A DNA stretch of 64,000 nucleotides from Maniola hyperantus. Its lineage: Eukaryota; Arthropoda; Insecta; Lepidoptera; Nymphalidae. The position numbers and the translations under genes are program-made. Location of the stretch: positions 2,167,465 to 2,231,464 of the forward strand of contig NC_048541.1 in assembly GCF_902806685.2 (NCBI RefSeq), in the 5' to 3' direction. The notes beneath the pieces are model-generated. The model was not told the origin of the DNA and made no database searches. It saw nothing but the letters and a program-made list of their open reading frames with translations. Positions 1-10,796 of this stretch are shown here, in pieces (positions within the stretch are counted from its first letter, which is position 1; each line of letters opens with the position of its first letter).

Positions 1-185
1 TAATCCCAAACATACTCAGGGAAAATTTATGCTTGCACGTATCTGAAGTCCGGACCGCATCTGGATGGTCCGAGTCCCTTCCGCGTTACATTATTCATAT
101 CATACCGAGCATTTACAGACTTAGCTGAGCAATAATTCGGGGGCTACAGATGTAACTATTCAGGCAAAGCTGTATTAAGGGCCCT
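1..185. other. Unassigned sequence at window edge
   Basis: I see no coding, splice or repeat structure here apart from a short imperfect inverted pair around 'tccggaccgcatctggatggtccg'. It borders the first tandem array. Confidence 0.4.
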
Positions 186-739
186 TTCTCAAGCGATACT
201 GACGAAATATAGCGCGGTTTCTAATGCTTACATTTTGTAAGTTGTAATATACTTTTCTCAAGCGATTCTGACGAAATATAGCGAGGTTTCTAATGCTTAC
301 ATTTTGTAAGTTGTAATATACTTTTCTCAAGCGATTCTGACGAAATATAGCGCGGTTTCTAATGCTTACATTTTGTAAGTTGTAATATACTTTTCTCAAG
401 CGATTCTGACGAACTATAGCGCGGTTTCTAATGCTTACATTTTGTAAGTTGTAATATACTTTTCTCAAGCGATTCTGACGAAATATAGCGCGGTTTCTAA
501 TGCTTACATTTTGTAAGTTGTAATATACTTTTCTCAAGCGATTCTGACGAAATATAGCGCGGTTTCTAATGCTTACATTTTGTAAGTTGTAATATACTTT
601 TCTCAAGCGATTCTGACGAACTATAGCGCGGTTTCTAATGCTTACATTTTGTAAGTTGTAATATACTTTTCTCAAGCGATTCTGACGAAATATAGCGCGG
701 TTTCTAATGCTTACATTTTGTTAGTTGTAATATACTTTT
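186..739. repeat. 69-bp tandem repeat, 8 copies
   Basis: The string CTCAAGCGAT recurs at 188, 257, 326, 395, 464, 533, 602 and 671, a constant 69-bp step. Copies are nearly identical, with A/C and G/C single-base variants. Because 69 is a multiple of three, the minus strand stays open for 166 codons, but that is a repeat artefact and not a gene. Confidence 0.97.
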
Positions 740-744
740 AGCGT

Positions 745-852
745 TCAGTATAGGGTACTTCCCGTTGACCTAGAATCATGAAATTTGGCAGGAACGTAAG
801 TCTTATGGCAAACATGAGGGGAAGAATCTGAAAACCGTAAATTTGTGGTTAC
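745..852 (+). repeat. Fragment of the ~420-bp dispersed repeat (Rpt-B)
   Basis: It carries the internal signature 'gggtacttcccgttgacc' followed by 'aatcatgaaatttgg' and 'ctgaaaaccgt', also found in the complete copies at 38,768 and 56,393. Both ends are missing. Confidence 0.85.
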
Positions 853-888
853 TATACCAAGTGGGCCATAAATGAGAAAGTAAGTTTC

Positions 889-916
889 CCCACGACCCAT
901 CAGTATGGGTCGTGGG
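889..916. repeat. Perfect short hairpin
   Basis: The 12-bp arms cccacgacccat and atgggtcgtggg are separated by 4 bases. It is followed by 'gcatcagctagt', the terminal string of the Rpt-A family, so it is probably a repeat relic. Confidence 0.7.
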
Positions 917-972
917 CATCAGCTAGTATTTTAACCTAATTAATCACTTTCGCCCGTAACATATACACAGTA

Positions 973-2036
973 TTTCAGGTGCTGCTTCCCCGACCAAGCA
1001 GATGGCGGCAAGCAGGCCACTCCGCCGCCATCCAGCCAGGAGGTTACGGCGTGCGTGATCCGAGGCAGCCACACTGGACGCACAGGTGCCAGTCCCCATG
1101 TACACGTTGTTACACAGATACAGCTTCTCGGACCAGGCAGATGGCGGCAAGCAGGTCACTCCGCCGCCATCCAGCCAGGAGGTTACGGCGTGCGTGATCC
1201 GAGGCAGCCACACTGGACGCACAGGTGCCAGTCCCCATGTACACGTTGTTACACAGATACAGCTTCTCGGACCAGGCAGATGGCGGCAAGCAGGTCACTC
1301 CGCCGCCATCCAGCCAGGAGGTTACGGCGTGCGTGATCCGAGGCAGCCACACTGGACGCACAGGTGCCAGTCCCCATGTACACGATGTTACACAGATACA
1401 GCTTCTCGGACCAGGCAGATGGCGGCAAGCAGGTCACTCCGCCGCCATCCAGCCAGGAGGTTACGGCGTGCGTGATCCGAGGCAGCCACACTGGACGCAC
1501 AGGTGCCAGTCCCCATGTACACGATGTTACACAGATACAGCTTCTCGGACCAGGCAGATGGCGGCAAGCAGGTCACTCCGCCGCCATCCAGCCAGGAGGT
1601 TACGGCGTGCGTGATCCGAGGCAGCCACACTGGACGCACAGGTGCCAGTCCCCATGTACACGTTGTTACACAGATACAGCTTCTCGGACCAGGCAGATGG
1701 CGGCAAGCAGGTCACTCCGCCGCCATCCAGCCAGGAGGTTACGGCGTGCGTGATCCGAGGCAGCCACACTGGACGCACAGGTGCCAGTCCCCATGTACAC
1801 GATGTTACACAGATACAGCTTCTCGGACCAGGCAGATGGCGGCAAGCAGGTCACTCCGCCGCCATCCAGCCAGGAGGTTACGGCGTGCGTGATCCGAGGC
1901 AGCCACACTGGACGCACAGGTGCCGGTCCCCTTGTACACGATGTTATATAGGTACCGCTTTTTGGACCAGCTGGATGGCGGCAAGCTGGCCACTCCGCCA
2001 CCGTCCAGCCAGGAGGTTATGGCGTGTGTAAAAGTT
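973..2036. repeat. 139-bp GC-rich tandem repeat, about 8 copies
   Basis: The core AGATGGCGGCAAGC recurs every 139 bp (998, 1137, 1276, 1415, 1554, 1693, 1832, 1971). The inner copies are almost identical while the first and last are diverged. GC content is far above the surroundings. Several overlapping ~129- and 83-codon open frames on both strands are by-products of a stop-poor unit. An isolated piece of the unit reappears near 2,214-2,262. Confidence 0.96.
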
Positions 2037-2732
2037 GGCGCCCAACGCGAAAAAACTGCTGACTGATGAGCATATCTCATGCCCCGTAGGTACGGTAGAA
2101 ATCGTTTCACATCTACAACGATCCACCAAAGAGACTTACAAATTATTCAACTGCGGCGTATTGCTCAAGGCTGTTTGCAGGTACACTTTACACTCGTAGC
2201 ATTGTTTTATAAGTAGATACCGCTTCTTGGATCTGGCAGATGGCGGCAAGTTATGGCAAGTATAATGCAGGGTCTTTTGTAAACCACAACACGGACCAAA
2301 CTTATGAGGGGGTAAAAACAGTGTGACTTCGATAACCAGGCCTTGATTGAATACTGGGAAATGATGAATAAGTGTTAATCAGCTAGAAAATATCTCGATA
2401 AATTCTTTGAATAAGTATAACAGGATACAGCGATATAAGTTTTCAAAGTGAACCTTCGAGTAGGGATTTCAAAGAAATACAAGATCTTTGATTTGATCTT
2501 TATAGATTGCACAACTTTGATACAAGTCTTTCTCAAATATTCATATGTATTTCATATTAGGTACTACCGTCTGTAGTTTTTCATGAGTGAGCGAAACAAT
2601 GTAGGTACCTAACCTACAAAAGAGTTAAGCTTTTTACTGGTGAAAAAATTTTCAAAATCGGTTTCGTAGTTCCAGAGATCACTTCCTACAAACAAACTTA
2701 CACACTTTACCTCTTTATAATATTAGTATACA
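2037..2732. other. Intergenic, no gene seen
   Basis: AT-rich sequence with one stray piece of the 139-bp unit (around 2,214-2,262). I see no open frame with coding character and no splice-site pairs. Confidence 0.5.
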
Positions 2733-2890
2733 GGGTATAACCAGAACGCTAGCAAAAGCTTAGTGTTATTGTTATACTACCTAAACACAATCCAATAACA
2801 ATAAACATTTGCCTCATTTTGTAGTTTTAGTAATTTAGTATTTTTCAAACCCGCAATGTATAACGTGCAAAACTCGGGTCAATGCCCCTT
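2733..2890 (+). mobile_element. Half of a TIR MITE (MITE-4)
   Basis: It begins 'ataaccagaacgctagcaaa' and runs through 'aaaactcgggtcaatgcc'. This is the inverted counterpart of the right half of the complete element at 18,877-19,270. The second terminal inverted repeat is absent. Confidence 0.75.
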
Positions 2891-2934
2891 TTTTTATTTT
2901 CTTTTTTTCGCTGGGAAATGCTTTTACGCATCCG

Positions 2935-2973
2935 CCCCGGAAGAAACGCAGCTGAACCACGTTTCTTCCGGGG
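2935..2973. repeat. Hairpin, 14-bp arms
   Basis: The perfect arms ccccggaagaaacg and cgtttcttccgggg flank an 11-base loop. It lies in a locally GC-rich block (2,900-3,240) whose 122-codon frame has no recognisable domain. Several smaller inverted pairs (for example cctcggg/cccgagg near 3,137) follow. Confidence 0.75.
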
Positions 2974-3699
2974 AGGTATGTGGGACTCACTGTAACCCAG
3001 AATACCCACTAAAACCCAGCGGACCCGTCAGCGCCATGATGAGGCGGCACAGGAACGCAGTTTGCATACTACTATGCCGTCTCAGCGGTACAGATACCTC
3101 ACAGGGCTTCCCTACAGGATGCCCCTGCCTTCCTCCTCGGGTTTACGGCCCGAGGTACGGGTCAATGCCCCGCCTACGACGTGGCATTGACTCCAAATGG
3201 CTTCGTTCGTATGGCCGAGCGTAAATTTGTAAACCTCCTCTTAAGATTGGACCACGTTTAGACGCATCTCTGTCTCTCTCTCTCTATCTTCCTCTCTTTC
3301 TCTTTCTCTCTCTTATGAATTAAGGCGAGAGCCGTAGACCGTTTCTCGCCAGCTTTCGGGTCAAGTGACCAAGTAAGCCCAGCCTAGTTAGACGTTCTAA
3401 TTTTGGTTTGTTCTCAGAGCTGGACGGACTAGAAGGGGAGGATTGTGTTTAGCAGCGGCTCGCAAAGCACTGCTTTGGGAAGCAGCGCGCACCCCGCCTT
3501 GCCCGCACCCGTCGTCGCAAGGCCCGTCACACAAGTAAGCGAAACTTCACATTGTTCCAGTCTCCACTCCACTCTACAGGTGTGCGTTGTGCTTAAGAGT
3601 AAAATTTGTGCTCTCGAGCTCTCCCGAACCTTCACCCTATACAAACGAATTTTAGTACTTATATCTACGGACAATTCCAGTACGATACAACCATTTTTG
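2974..3699. other. GC-rich block then CT microsatellite, no gene recognised
   Basis: 2,974-3,240 is GC-rich and repeat-like, part of an open frame starting at 2,856 that I do not recognise. 3,268-3,313 is a degenerate (TC)n tract. 3,440-3,715 holds opposing open frames of 81-90 codons without domain features. I make no gene call. Confidence 0.4.
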
Positions 3700-3790
3700 G
3701 GGAAGGTATGGGCTTAATAAAACTGCATGGTATGGCAGCCATACCCTTTCCAAGTTAGCCCGCTGCCATCATAGATATCCTGCAAATTCC
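3700..3790 (+). repeat. SINE-2 internal fragment
   Basis: The strings 'gggcttaataaaactgc' and 'agttagcccgctgccatcat' match the middle of the full SINE at 15,776-16,106. Confidence 0.6.
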
Positions 3791-3877
3791 AACACTCTAC
3801 ACACTAAGTTTGAATCTTATTTGAATTTAACCAATCAAACTCAACGTGATGGTGAGAATTCACTCGCAATATTTAAT

Positions 3878-3947
3878 CTATGTGTCAACTGTCATGTCAA
3901 AAGTATAAGGGTTCACCCGTACTTTTGACATGACAGTTGACACATAG
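3878..3947. mobile_element. Perfect palindrome, 28-bp arms
   Basis: The left arm 3,878-3,905 and right arm 3,920-3,947 are exact reverse complements around a 14-base loop. The inner sequence (aactgtcat..., ggttcacc) resembles the palindrome at 41,875-42,009, so both are probably one hairpin-MITE family. Confidence 0.85.
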
Positions 3948-4112
3948 AGCAAATAATAAATGCTGAGAGATTTCTCAAAATGTATCCACAATACATAACG
4001 TAAACTTCCTTGTAAAATGTTCACTTAGCATAAGAGCTGTACGCTTAGCATAAGATTTTACGTGTCACCAAACGTTGTTAGAATTCAAGAATCGAAACAC
4101 AATAACATCAAA

Positions 4113-4275
4113 GTAAAATGGACCTAAAGAGCCTTGAATTGAAGTCAAAAATTCAATGCCACAGATTTTAATTTCGCAACGTTTCCGCTTGGAGCGCTGA
4201 CTGTACATGTGTAGACAAACTTGAGCTTTAAAACAAGGCTATTAAGAGCCAGTTTACTATAACGTGGATGTGTTT
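4113..4275 (-). mobile_element. TIR MITE (MITE-6), reverse copy
   Basis: This is the inverted copy of 17,284-17,446. Both share 'gccttgaattgaagtcaa', the 'gcgctccaagcgga'/'tccgcttggagcgc' core and 'gtagacaaacttgagcttta'. The termini are related to cgttacagtaaa/ttttactgtaacg. Confidence 0.75.
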
Positions 4276-4670
4276 CTACACTCGAATACCTACTATCAAC
4301 GTTGGTGAGACATAAAATGTCGTAGGTACTTAACGTACTGTAGGGAATCACGACCTTCAGCTATCATAACAAATTACTATTAAATTCCCTATTCCACATT
4401 AAAGTTATTAATCTGTTGAACTTACCTCTCATGATTGATTAACAGGAGGAACGTGAGAAGGGTTACTAACCGCAGGGCTACGACCTTGTAGCATTAAATG
4501 CTGAGGGGTATCTGGTCGCTATGTATTTTCTACATAGATAATGCCCAAAGATTCAAAGATTCTTTATTTGCGGAAACATTTTACAACGAGATGTTATTAC
4601 ATAAAATTGTCCAGTAGAAATGTTTCGCCTTAAATACTACTTTTTTCTACTACTTTTTTCGCGTGGATTA
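4276..4670. other. Intergenic, no gene seen
   Basis: AT-rich sequence without coding character. Confidence 0.45.
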
Positions 4671-4868
4671 TGGTATGATACCGAACCACGCTGCACGCAG
4701 CAGCGCTGCCGCAACAGTGCTGTCACCAGCTGTCACAGTCCTGTCGCGGCACTACTGGTCCCCATACAATCTCTCTTCAATATCTTGTATGTGGACCAGT
4801 AGTGCCGCGACAGGACTGTGACAGCTGGTGACAGCATTGCTGCGTGCAGCGTGGTTCGGAATCATACC
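4671..4868. mobile_element. Large foldback element, ~77-90-bp arms
   Basis: The left arm starts 'tggtatgataccgaaccacg' and the right arm ends 'cgtggttcggaatcatacc'. About 80 bp pair with few mismatches around a ~30-base loop (4,763-4,791). The arms are GC-rich, with internal gctgtcac/gtgacagc repeats. The short open frame across it is incidental. Confidence 0.9.
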
Positions 4869-5511
4869 TTTAAGCTTCTTAAAATTTCCATGTGAATTCT
4901 TAATTTTTCCGGGATAAAAAACAATTTATTTCACTCTCCAAATTTTTAACTAAGGGCCAGTCAGAACTCACACCACAAAAAGTTATCGTTAAACTTGCTA
5001 ACCAAATAACAAACAGAGAGAATCTGTGTATTCTTTTCTCCATAATTATGGTAATACGTCAGATTTTCCTTGGTTTTATGGTGGATTTTGGTATTTATTT
5101 TACTGAATTAGTATGCTGAAAACAAAACAAGAGGAACACGCGCCGCGTTTGCACACTCGTAGGTTGAGTAGATCTCAACCTACGAGTGTGGCTTTGCTTA
5201 GACTTAAGACAATGTTAAAACGACGCGTTATATTACTGGTCTCGTTTTAACTGAGCAAAGTCCGCTCTATATATATCCCAACCTTAAACTTGCCACGCAC
5301 TTCCGCCATTATACGGAAGGAAATTAAGCTTGGTTTCAGTTGTTATCAGAGAAACGCAGCTTCTCCAGTCTGAGGGTGTGCGGTGTGCCTTACGCCAAAG
5401 ATTTACATACTAAAAGCAAAAAAATTTCGACAGGTTATCGAGACAGGCGAGGAAGGGAGTCAATTCCTATATCGCATTACATGGCCCAGACCGGGTCAGT
5501 CGAAGAGCACA
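4869..5511. other. Intergenic, small hairpin only
   Basis: Nothing coding is recognised. A perfect hairpin with 17-bp arms lies at 5,152-5,168/5,174-5,190 (cacactcgtaggttgag). The 64-codon frame at 5,340-5,534 runs into the 35-bp array and is not a gene I recognise. Confidence 0.5.
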
Positions 5512-6312
5512 GGTCCAACGCAACACCTCTATGAATAAGACAGCTTGGTTCAATGCAACACCTCTATAAATAAGGCAACTAGGTCCAACGCAACACCTGT
5601 ATGAATAAGGAAGTTAGGTCCAATGCAACACCTCTATGAATAAGGCAACTAGGTCCAACACAACACCTGTATGAATAAGGAAGTTAGGGCCAATGCAACA
5701 CCTCTATGAACAAGGAAGTTAGGTCCAATGCAACACCTCTATGAATAAGGAAGTTAGTCCAATGCAACACCTCTCTGAATAAGGCAACTAGGTCCAACAC
5801 AACACCTGTATGAATAAGGAAGTTAGGTCCAATGCAACACCTCTATGAATAAGGCAACTAGGTCCAACACAACACCTGTATGAATAAGGAAGTTAGGGCC
5901 AATGCAACACCTCTATGAACAAGGAAGTTAGGTCCAATGCAACACCTCTATGAATAAGGCAACTAGGTCCAACACAACACCTGTATGAATAAGGAAGTTA
6001 GGGCCAATGCAACACCTCTATGAACAAGGAAGTTAGGTCCAATGCAACACCTCTATGAATAAGGCAACTAGGTCCAACACAACACCTGTATGAATAAGGA
6101 AGTTAGGGCCAATGCAACACCTCTATGAACAAGGAAGTTAGGTCCAATGCAACACCTCTATGAATAAGGCAACTAGGTCCAACACAACACCTGTATGAAT
6201 AAGGAAGTTAGGGCCAATGCAACACCTCTATGAACAAGGAAGTTAGGTCCAATGCAACACCTCTATGAATAAGGAAGTTAGTCCAATGCAACACCTCTCT
6301 GAATAAGGCAGT
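5512..6312. repeat. 35-bp tandem repeat array with ~105-bp higher-order structure
   Basis: About 23 units contain 'caacacct' followed by 'tatgaataagg'. Three unit types alternate: ccaacacaacacctgtatga; ccaatgcaacacctctatga with 'acaagg'; and ccaatgcaacacctctatga with 'ataaggcaacta'. Together they form a ~105-bp higher-order repeat. It is not CRISPR: the units are contiguous with no unique spacers. Confidence 0.95.
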
Positions 6313-7084
6313 TGATCTCTCTAGCTGCGAACGAGTGGTTTAAACTTGATATTATGTATACAAAGACATTATAAAAGTGTGAACAGGAAATTCTATCTTC
6401 TTTTTTGTCGCTACGCTCTTGACAGAGCGGTTGTGCATCGTTGTAATGTGCATTCCTATTTTAAAACTGAAGACAAATTCGTACGCTTGTGTGTGTGTGA
6501 CACGCATAAGCTTAGTGGCACATACTACATAAATGGGTAAAACGACATCTACGAGCGTTCTTCAAAATATAGTATTTACCCCTCTTGCAGTCTATAGTAA
6601 TCGTTGCATGTATCTTAAAGAACCGAGAGAAACTCTAACAGCTGTCAGTGAAAACTTGAACAAACTCCGTTTAACTCACAGATAGACGAAGCCTTATGCA
6701 CTGCAGAGTGTAGGCCCTTTGGGTAAAATCACACCTACGAGCATGTTGCAAAATATTGTTGCGCCTTACGTCTAGTCTACAGAAGCTGTTGTATGTAAAG
6801 AACCGGGGAAGAAGCTTAAATCTGTTCAACACAGACAGACGAAGCTGGATGACTTGATATAATATATACAGCGAAAGTGTTTGTAGTGCAGTAATTTAGT
6901 CAGGGATTAAGTTGCAGGTCTCTTGTTTGTATCTCAAGATAGTATCTTGAAGATACCTAAGTCTGAAGGATTAAAGTGCTAAGACTGTCGTGTGTTTTAT
7001 TGTATTCCACTTGAACTACGGATATCTTGGTTTAATGTTCGTCTGTATGTTGTAAATCTTTAACTTAGTCAGTAATTCATCACC
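6313..7084. other. Intergenic with an old dispersed repeat
   Basis: Two related segments (about 6,538-6,600 and 6,722-6,790, 'gggtaaaa..ac..ctacgagc') also resemble 18,440-18,490, so this is an ancient repeat. I see no gene. Confidence 0.45.
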
Positions 7085-7320
7085 ATCATTATGATTAACC
7101 CATCGCTGGCTCACTGCAGAGCACGGGTCTCCTCTCAGAGTGAGAAGGGTTTGGCCATAATCTACTACGCTGGCCATGTGTGGATTAGTAGACTTCACAC
7201 ACCTTTGAGGACGTTATGGAGAACTCTCAGGCATGCAGGTTTTCTCACGATGATTTCCTTCACCGTGATATTTAATTACTTGAAACGCACATAACTCCGA
7301 AAAGTTAGAGATACGTGCCC
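7085..7320 (-). mobile_element. tRNA-derived SINE (SINE-1), antisense
   Basis: Read on the minus strand it has 'cgcacataactccgaaaag' (reversed), 'cctgcatgcctgagagtt'-like sequence, 'ctcaaaggtgtgtgaagtct' and a GATGATGATG-like tail at 7,085. The tRNA-like head is truncated. Confidence 0.8.
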
Positions 7321-7478
7321 GGGATCGATAGGAATAATTAAATTAATATAATGATGTGTCAATGACCATTATAAGAATTATTAGGTATATGTAGGTACAT
7401 AATACGATATAATAATATTTAATCTTATTACCACTATGGTATTAAGGCAAGGAAGGCAACCCACTGTAATAGTACAGT

Positions 7479-7639
7479 GGGGCTAATTCTCTTGTACACA
7501 ATCTCTAAACTAAACTAAATTAACAGGTCTAAATCTAGTGCTACCCCTTTCCGCAAGCAACATTACGACAGGGATAGCAATAGATTTAGACGTGTCATTT
7601 TAGTTTAGTTTAGAGATTGTGTACAAGAGAATCGGCCCC
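7479..7639. mobile_element. Palindromic MITE-3, copy 1
   Basis: The ends are 'ggggctaattctcttgtaca' and the inverse 'tgtacaagagaatcggcccc'. The arms continue through 'aatctctaaactaaactaaa'. A short non-palindromic centre carries 'tagtgctacccctttccgca'. The same ends recur at 30,662, 30,794, 34,109, 39,690, 42,427 and 42,585. Confidence 0.9.
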
Positions 7640-8869
7640 AATGTTTACTAGTGCAGGGGTTGCCCATTCATACGTCTACTAGACCTAGGTCTACTTAATT
7701 ATTACTTGTTTTTATCTGTATTTTATATGTAATTTAATATGTAATAATATGTAATAATATCCAATGATTTAATTTAATTTAATTTTGAAGTCAAAATTGT
7801 CAGGGTATGTCATTAAGGCTATATGTATTGAGAAATCTCAAAAAAGCTTTAACTTTGAAGACGATTGTTTCTTTTTCTAAAGCATTACCAGCTATTAAAT
7901 TACAATACATGTAATTAAAAACTTCAATTTGTGAAGTTAGCGGATGGACCGTAAAAAGGTACCAGACAGATAGACATATTATGTACTTTCGCATTCATAA
8001 TATCATACAACATATCTCATTAAATATTATTATTATAGTATAATCCTATACTAATGAAATATTGACTTTTATGACGAAATTTATGTAAAACGAATTTCGT
8101 TACCTGTGACGCAACAGGGTATAATTTAGTGTAGGTAGTAGGTACGAATGGTGATCAATAAAATATAACATTGTGTGTAAAGAAGTGAACATTATAATAT
8201 AAATTATTCACAAGTTAAGAATTATATTATGGTCGATATTCTGTAAATAGTATCTCTATTATTCTGTAAATATTTTTGAAGCTGATATTATATTATTATA
8301 ATAAACTAATTAGGTGTACTTATTACTTTTTATAATATGTACCTAATTAATAAATCAAGTAAGAATCGTAATAATATTGTAAACAATTTTAATTGTACTT
8401 ATGTAAATAATAAATAATTAAGTTGACAAAATTAATAGGCGATTTATTTTACATTTTTTTTAAATTAAAATTATAATAGAAAAGTATTTCTATTAAATAT
8501 TTATTTGTTATTTGTTAAATACCTAACCTTCCAGTTAAATAAATACGTTTAGCTATTACTTTATTAGTAGGAATATTAAAGAAATATTACTTATGTTAAT
8601 ATTTTATTATATGTGAAAATCAACGAATCAACGAATTTTACAATTATTTATTATATTTTAATAAATAAAATTGTACATAAATGTGTTTATCAATTTAAAA
8701 TTAAATAAGCTAATAATTATGTATATATGTGGTGTTTTTACAGTTGAGATTATACATAATATAGATAATTATTTAATTATTAACATACTATCATAGCTCG
8801 AATGACAATATTACTAACTATAGTTTAGCCAAAGAAATTCTGTAGAAACAAAAACTATGTACCTACTAT
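7640..8869. other. Very AT-rich intergenic sequence
   Basis: Long runs of A/T with TAATAT-type low complexity. I see no coding exon, SINE or TIR. Confidence 0.5.
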
Positions 8870-9031
8870 AAGTCCCGCAAATTTCTATTGCGCTGGAACC
8901 ATGTCTCATTAACATCGAAATGATGTAATTTGACGTACATTCAAGTAAAAATATACCATCAGCTCGAAACTTCAGTCTGGTGTCGACGTCACTAAAATGC
9001 CGGCCACGCGCATTAGCAATTTGCGGAACTT
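8870..9031. mobile_element. TIR MITE-2, copy 1
   Basis: The left end is 'aagtcccgcaaatttctatt' and the right end 'agcaatttgcggaactt', which are inverted. The interior has 'ggaaccatgtctcatta', 'aaaaatataccatcagctcg' and 'gacgtcactaaaatg'. The same family occurs at 9,417, 11,384 and 41,286. Confidence 0.88.
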
Positions 9032-9416
9032 ATACCTACCCATACTTTTTGTGTACCTGCTGTGGTACCTGCCCATCAAAACATTATTTTTTATATTAAA
9101 GCCGATGATAAATAATGTAAAATGAATGGAACCCATTTTAAATAAATGTTATTATTAAAAAAGAGCTGCATGTATTTTACCTTAATGTTTCCTTTTAAAT
9201 TTTATTAATTATCCATAGGTACTTATTAAATAATTAACAGGTGCCCGCGACTTCATCCGCGTGGATTTGTTTTTAAATATTTGAAATGAAGATAGACTGG
9301 AGAGTGACATAGGCTACTTTTTTTTAAAAAACATTTACACGTTTTAAAAAATTGCCTTGAATCCCGAATTTATATCGAGAAATGAAAGCGCGGCTTACTA
9401 ATAATAAAATAGGTAC
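9032..9416. other. Intergenic with Rpt-A fragment
   Basis: 9,240-9,345 matches the Rpt-A end ('gcgacttcatccgcgtggat'). The remainder is AT-rich without features. Confidence 0.5.
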
Positions 9417-9589
9417 AAGTCCCGCAAATTGCTATTGCGCTGGAACTATGTCTCATTACCATCGAAATGACGTCATCTTGACATCATTTGACGTATATTT
9501 AGGTAAAAATATACCATCAGCTCGAAACTTCAGTCTAGTGCTGACGTCACTAAAATGTCGGTCACGCGCAATAGCAATTTGCGAGACTT
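9417..9589. mobile_element. TIR MITE-2, copy 2
   Basis: It has the same ends and interior as copy 1 (aagtcccgcaaattgctatt ... atagcaatttgcg). Copies 1 and 2 lie ~380 bp apart in the same orientation. Confidence 0.88.
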
Positions 9590-9951
9590 AAACCTAGTTG
9601 AATAAAGTTCTATAAATTGAATGAGCAGTACCTAAGGGTTAACGCTAAAAAGGGTAAACCTATGTAGCTATTTTTGTCCTAATAAATTTTCCTTTACGTA
9701 GGTATTTCCGAGAGCATAATAAATGTTCCCACATTTCCCAAGCCCTATTAGAGACAGGTGATTAAGTTCTATCATTATAGCCCAGGAAATATTTATTTTG
9801 TTTCACATGAGAGAGGTCAGAAGTTAGGTACTCTATCTACATAAATCCAGGGACGGGAGCCCGACCTGCTACGCTAGAAATAGTATCCCTTAAAGGTTAT
9901 TGCAGACAACCGATAAGTTCGATGCAAACCTATAGAGTAAAGTTTGTGGTC
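9590..9951. other. Intergenic, nothing recognised
   Basis: No gene or clear repeat is visible. Confidence 0.4.
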
Positions 9952-10147
9952 AGTTCCTCACACGCATGTCTAAGGTTTGGAATACTCTTCCACGATATGT
10001 GTTTCCTACCAATTACAACCCGGGTATCTTTAAAACAAGAGTGAATAGGCATCTTCTAGGTAAACGCGTCCCATCTTAGGCCGCATCATCACTTTCAATC
10101 AGGTGTGATTGTGGTCAAGCGTTTGCCTATAATGAATAAAAAAAACA
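9952..10147 (+). mobile_element. 3' end of a CR1/Jockey-type LINE (ORF2 C-terminus)
   Basis: Reading from about 9,954 gives a peptide with VWNTLPRYVFP, then TNYNPGIFKTRVNRHLLG, ending in a stop at 10,077-10,079. This is the usual C-terminal tail of CR1/Jockey-like reverse-transcriptase ORFs. A ~55-bp 3' UTR (gcatcatcactttcaatcag) and an A-rich end follow. Everything upstream of the C-terminus is missing (5' truncation). The 3' UTR matches the tail of the SINE at 15,776-16,106. Confidence 0.72.
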
Positions 10148-10342
10148 GTAACCTCTGGTCCTGATTGAGTGAAGCCGAGGCGCAACGTAATTTATAAAGG
10201 GGATGCTTAAATAGGTATTATGACCTCTAAGAAATTCTTTGACACCCTAAGCTCTCTTAACAAATGTAAACTGAAAACCAAAAAAATTAAACATCTCCCA
10301 AAAATGAACATGAAAGTCTAAAATGACAATATCGGCAGTTTC
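10148..10342. other. Intergenic, nothing recognised
   Basis: No gene, splice site pair or repeat identified. Confidence 0.35.
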
Positions 10343-10402
10343 TCTGGTGCTGCAAATGTTCATGGGCGGCGGTAATCACTTAACATCAGGTGAGCCTGCT
10401 CG
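10343..10402 (+). mobile_element. Tiny LINE 3'-end fragment
   Basis: The string 'gctgcaaatgttcatgggcg' plus 'taatcacttaacatcagg' matches, in the opposite orientation, the end of the LINE fragment at 54,160-54,440. Confidence 0.6.
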
Positions 10403-10426
10403 TTTGGTGTAGCATGCGATAAGTAT

Positions 10427-10573
10427 GCGACAGGTCGGGATGGTGGGATGGCAATCGGGGTATGAGGCGGGGGGATGCCCCCCACACCCGCACGTCACCC
10501 GCGCTATCCCGGGCCGCACCTGTGCGGGTGTGCGGGGCGTCCCCATCCCGATTACCATCTCGAGTTGTCGCGG
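10427..10573. mobile_element. GC-rich TIR MITE-1, copy 1
   Basis: The inverted termini are gcgacaggtcgggatgg and 'ccatctcgagttgtcgcg'. The interior is very GC-rich (cccgcacgtcacccgcgc). It is one of five copies in the window. Confidence 0.9.
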
Positions 10574-10796
10574 TATGTACTCGTACGTCCCACAAGTGGG
10601 TTTAAGGGATACTCATGGTCCCACTGTTGACTATAGGTACATTATACAAATTACCTACCTCATTTTATTCCGTATTCATATTTCGGATACAGAAAGAAGC
10701 GAAATTTCATCAACACAAAAGATTTTAATTTACTTATTCAATTTGTCACCATGACTGCCTTTGTGACTGGTTTTCATCACAATGAGCCTCAGGAAG
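10574..10796. other. Intergenic, nothing recognised
   Basis: No gene recognised; flanked by MITE-1 and Rpt-B. Confidence 0.35.

Noticed and set aside
175..675. 166-codon minus-strand open frame
   Set aside because: It is a perfect 23-residue repetition imposed by the 69-bp tandem unit and has no domain or splice context.
2034..2048. gttggcgcccaacgc, resembling a retroviral/LTR primer-binding site
   Set aside because: No LTR pair, polypurine tract or gag/pol frame is visible around it.
944..2129. Series of overlapping 83-129-codon frames on both strands
   Set aside because: All lie in the 139-bp array and repeat with it; a stop-poor GC-rich unit explains them.
5512..6312. CRISPR-like regular short repeats
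   Set aside because: The 35-bp units are contiguous with no unique spacers, and the genome is eukaryotic.
10376..10754. Open frames of 60-109 codons on both strands
   Set aside because: They are produced by the GC-rich MITE-1 copy.
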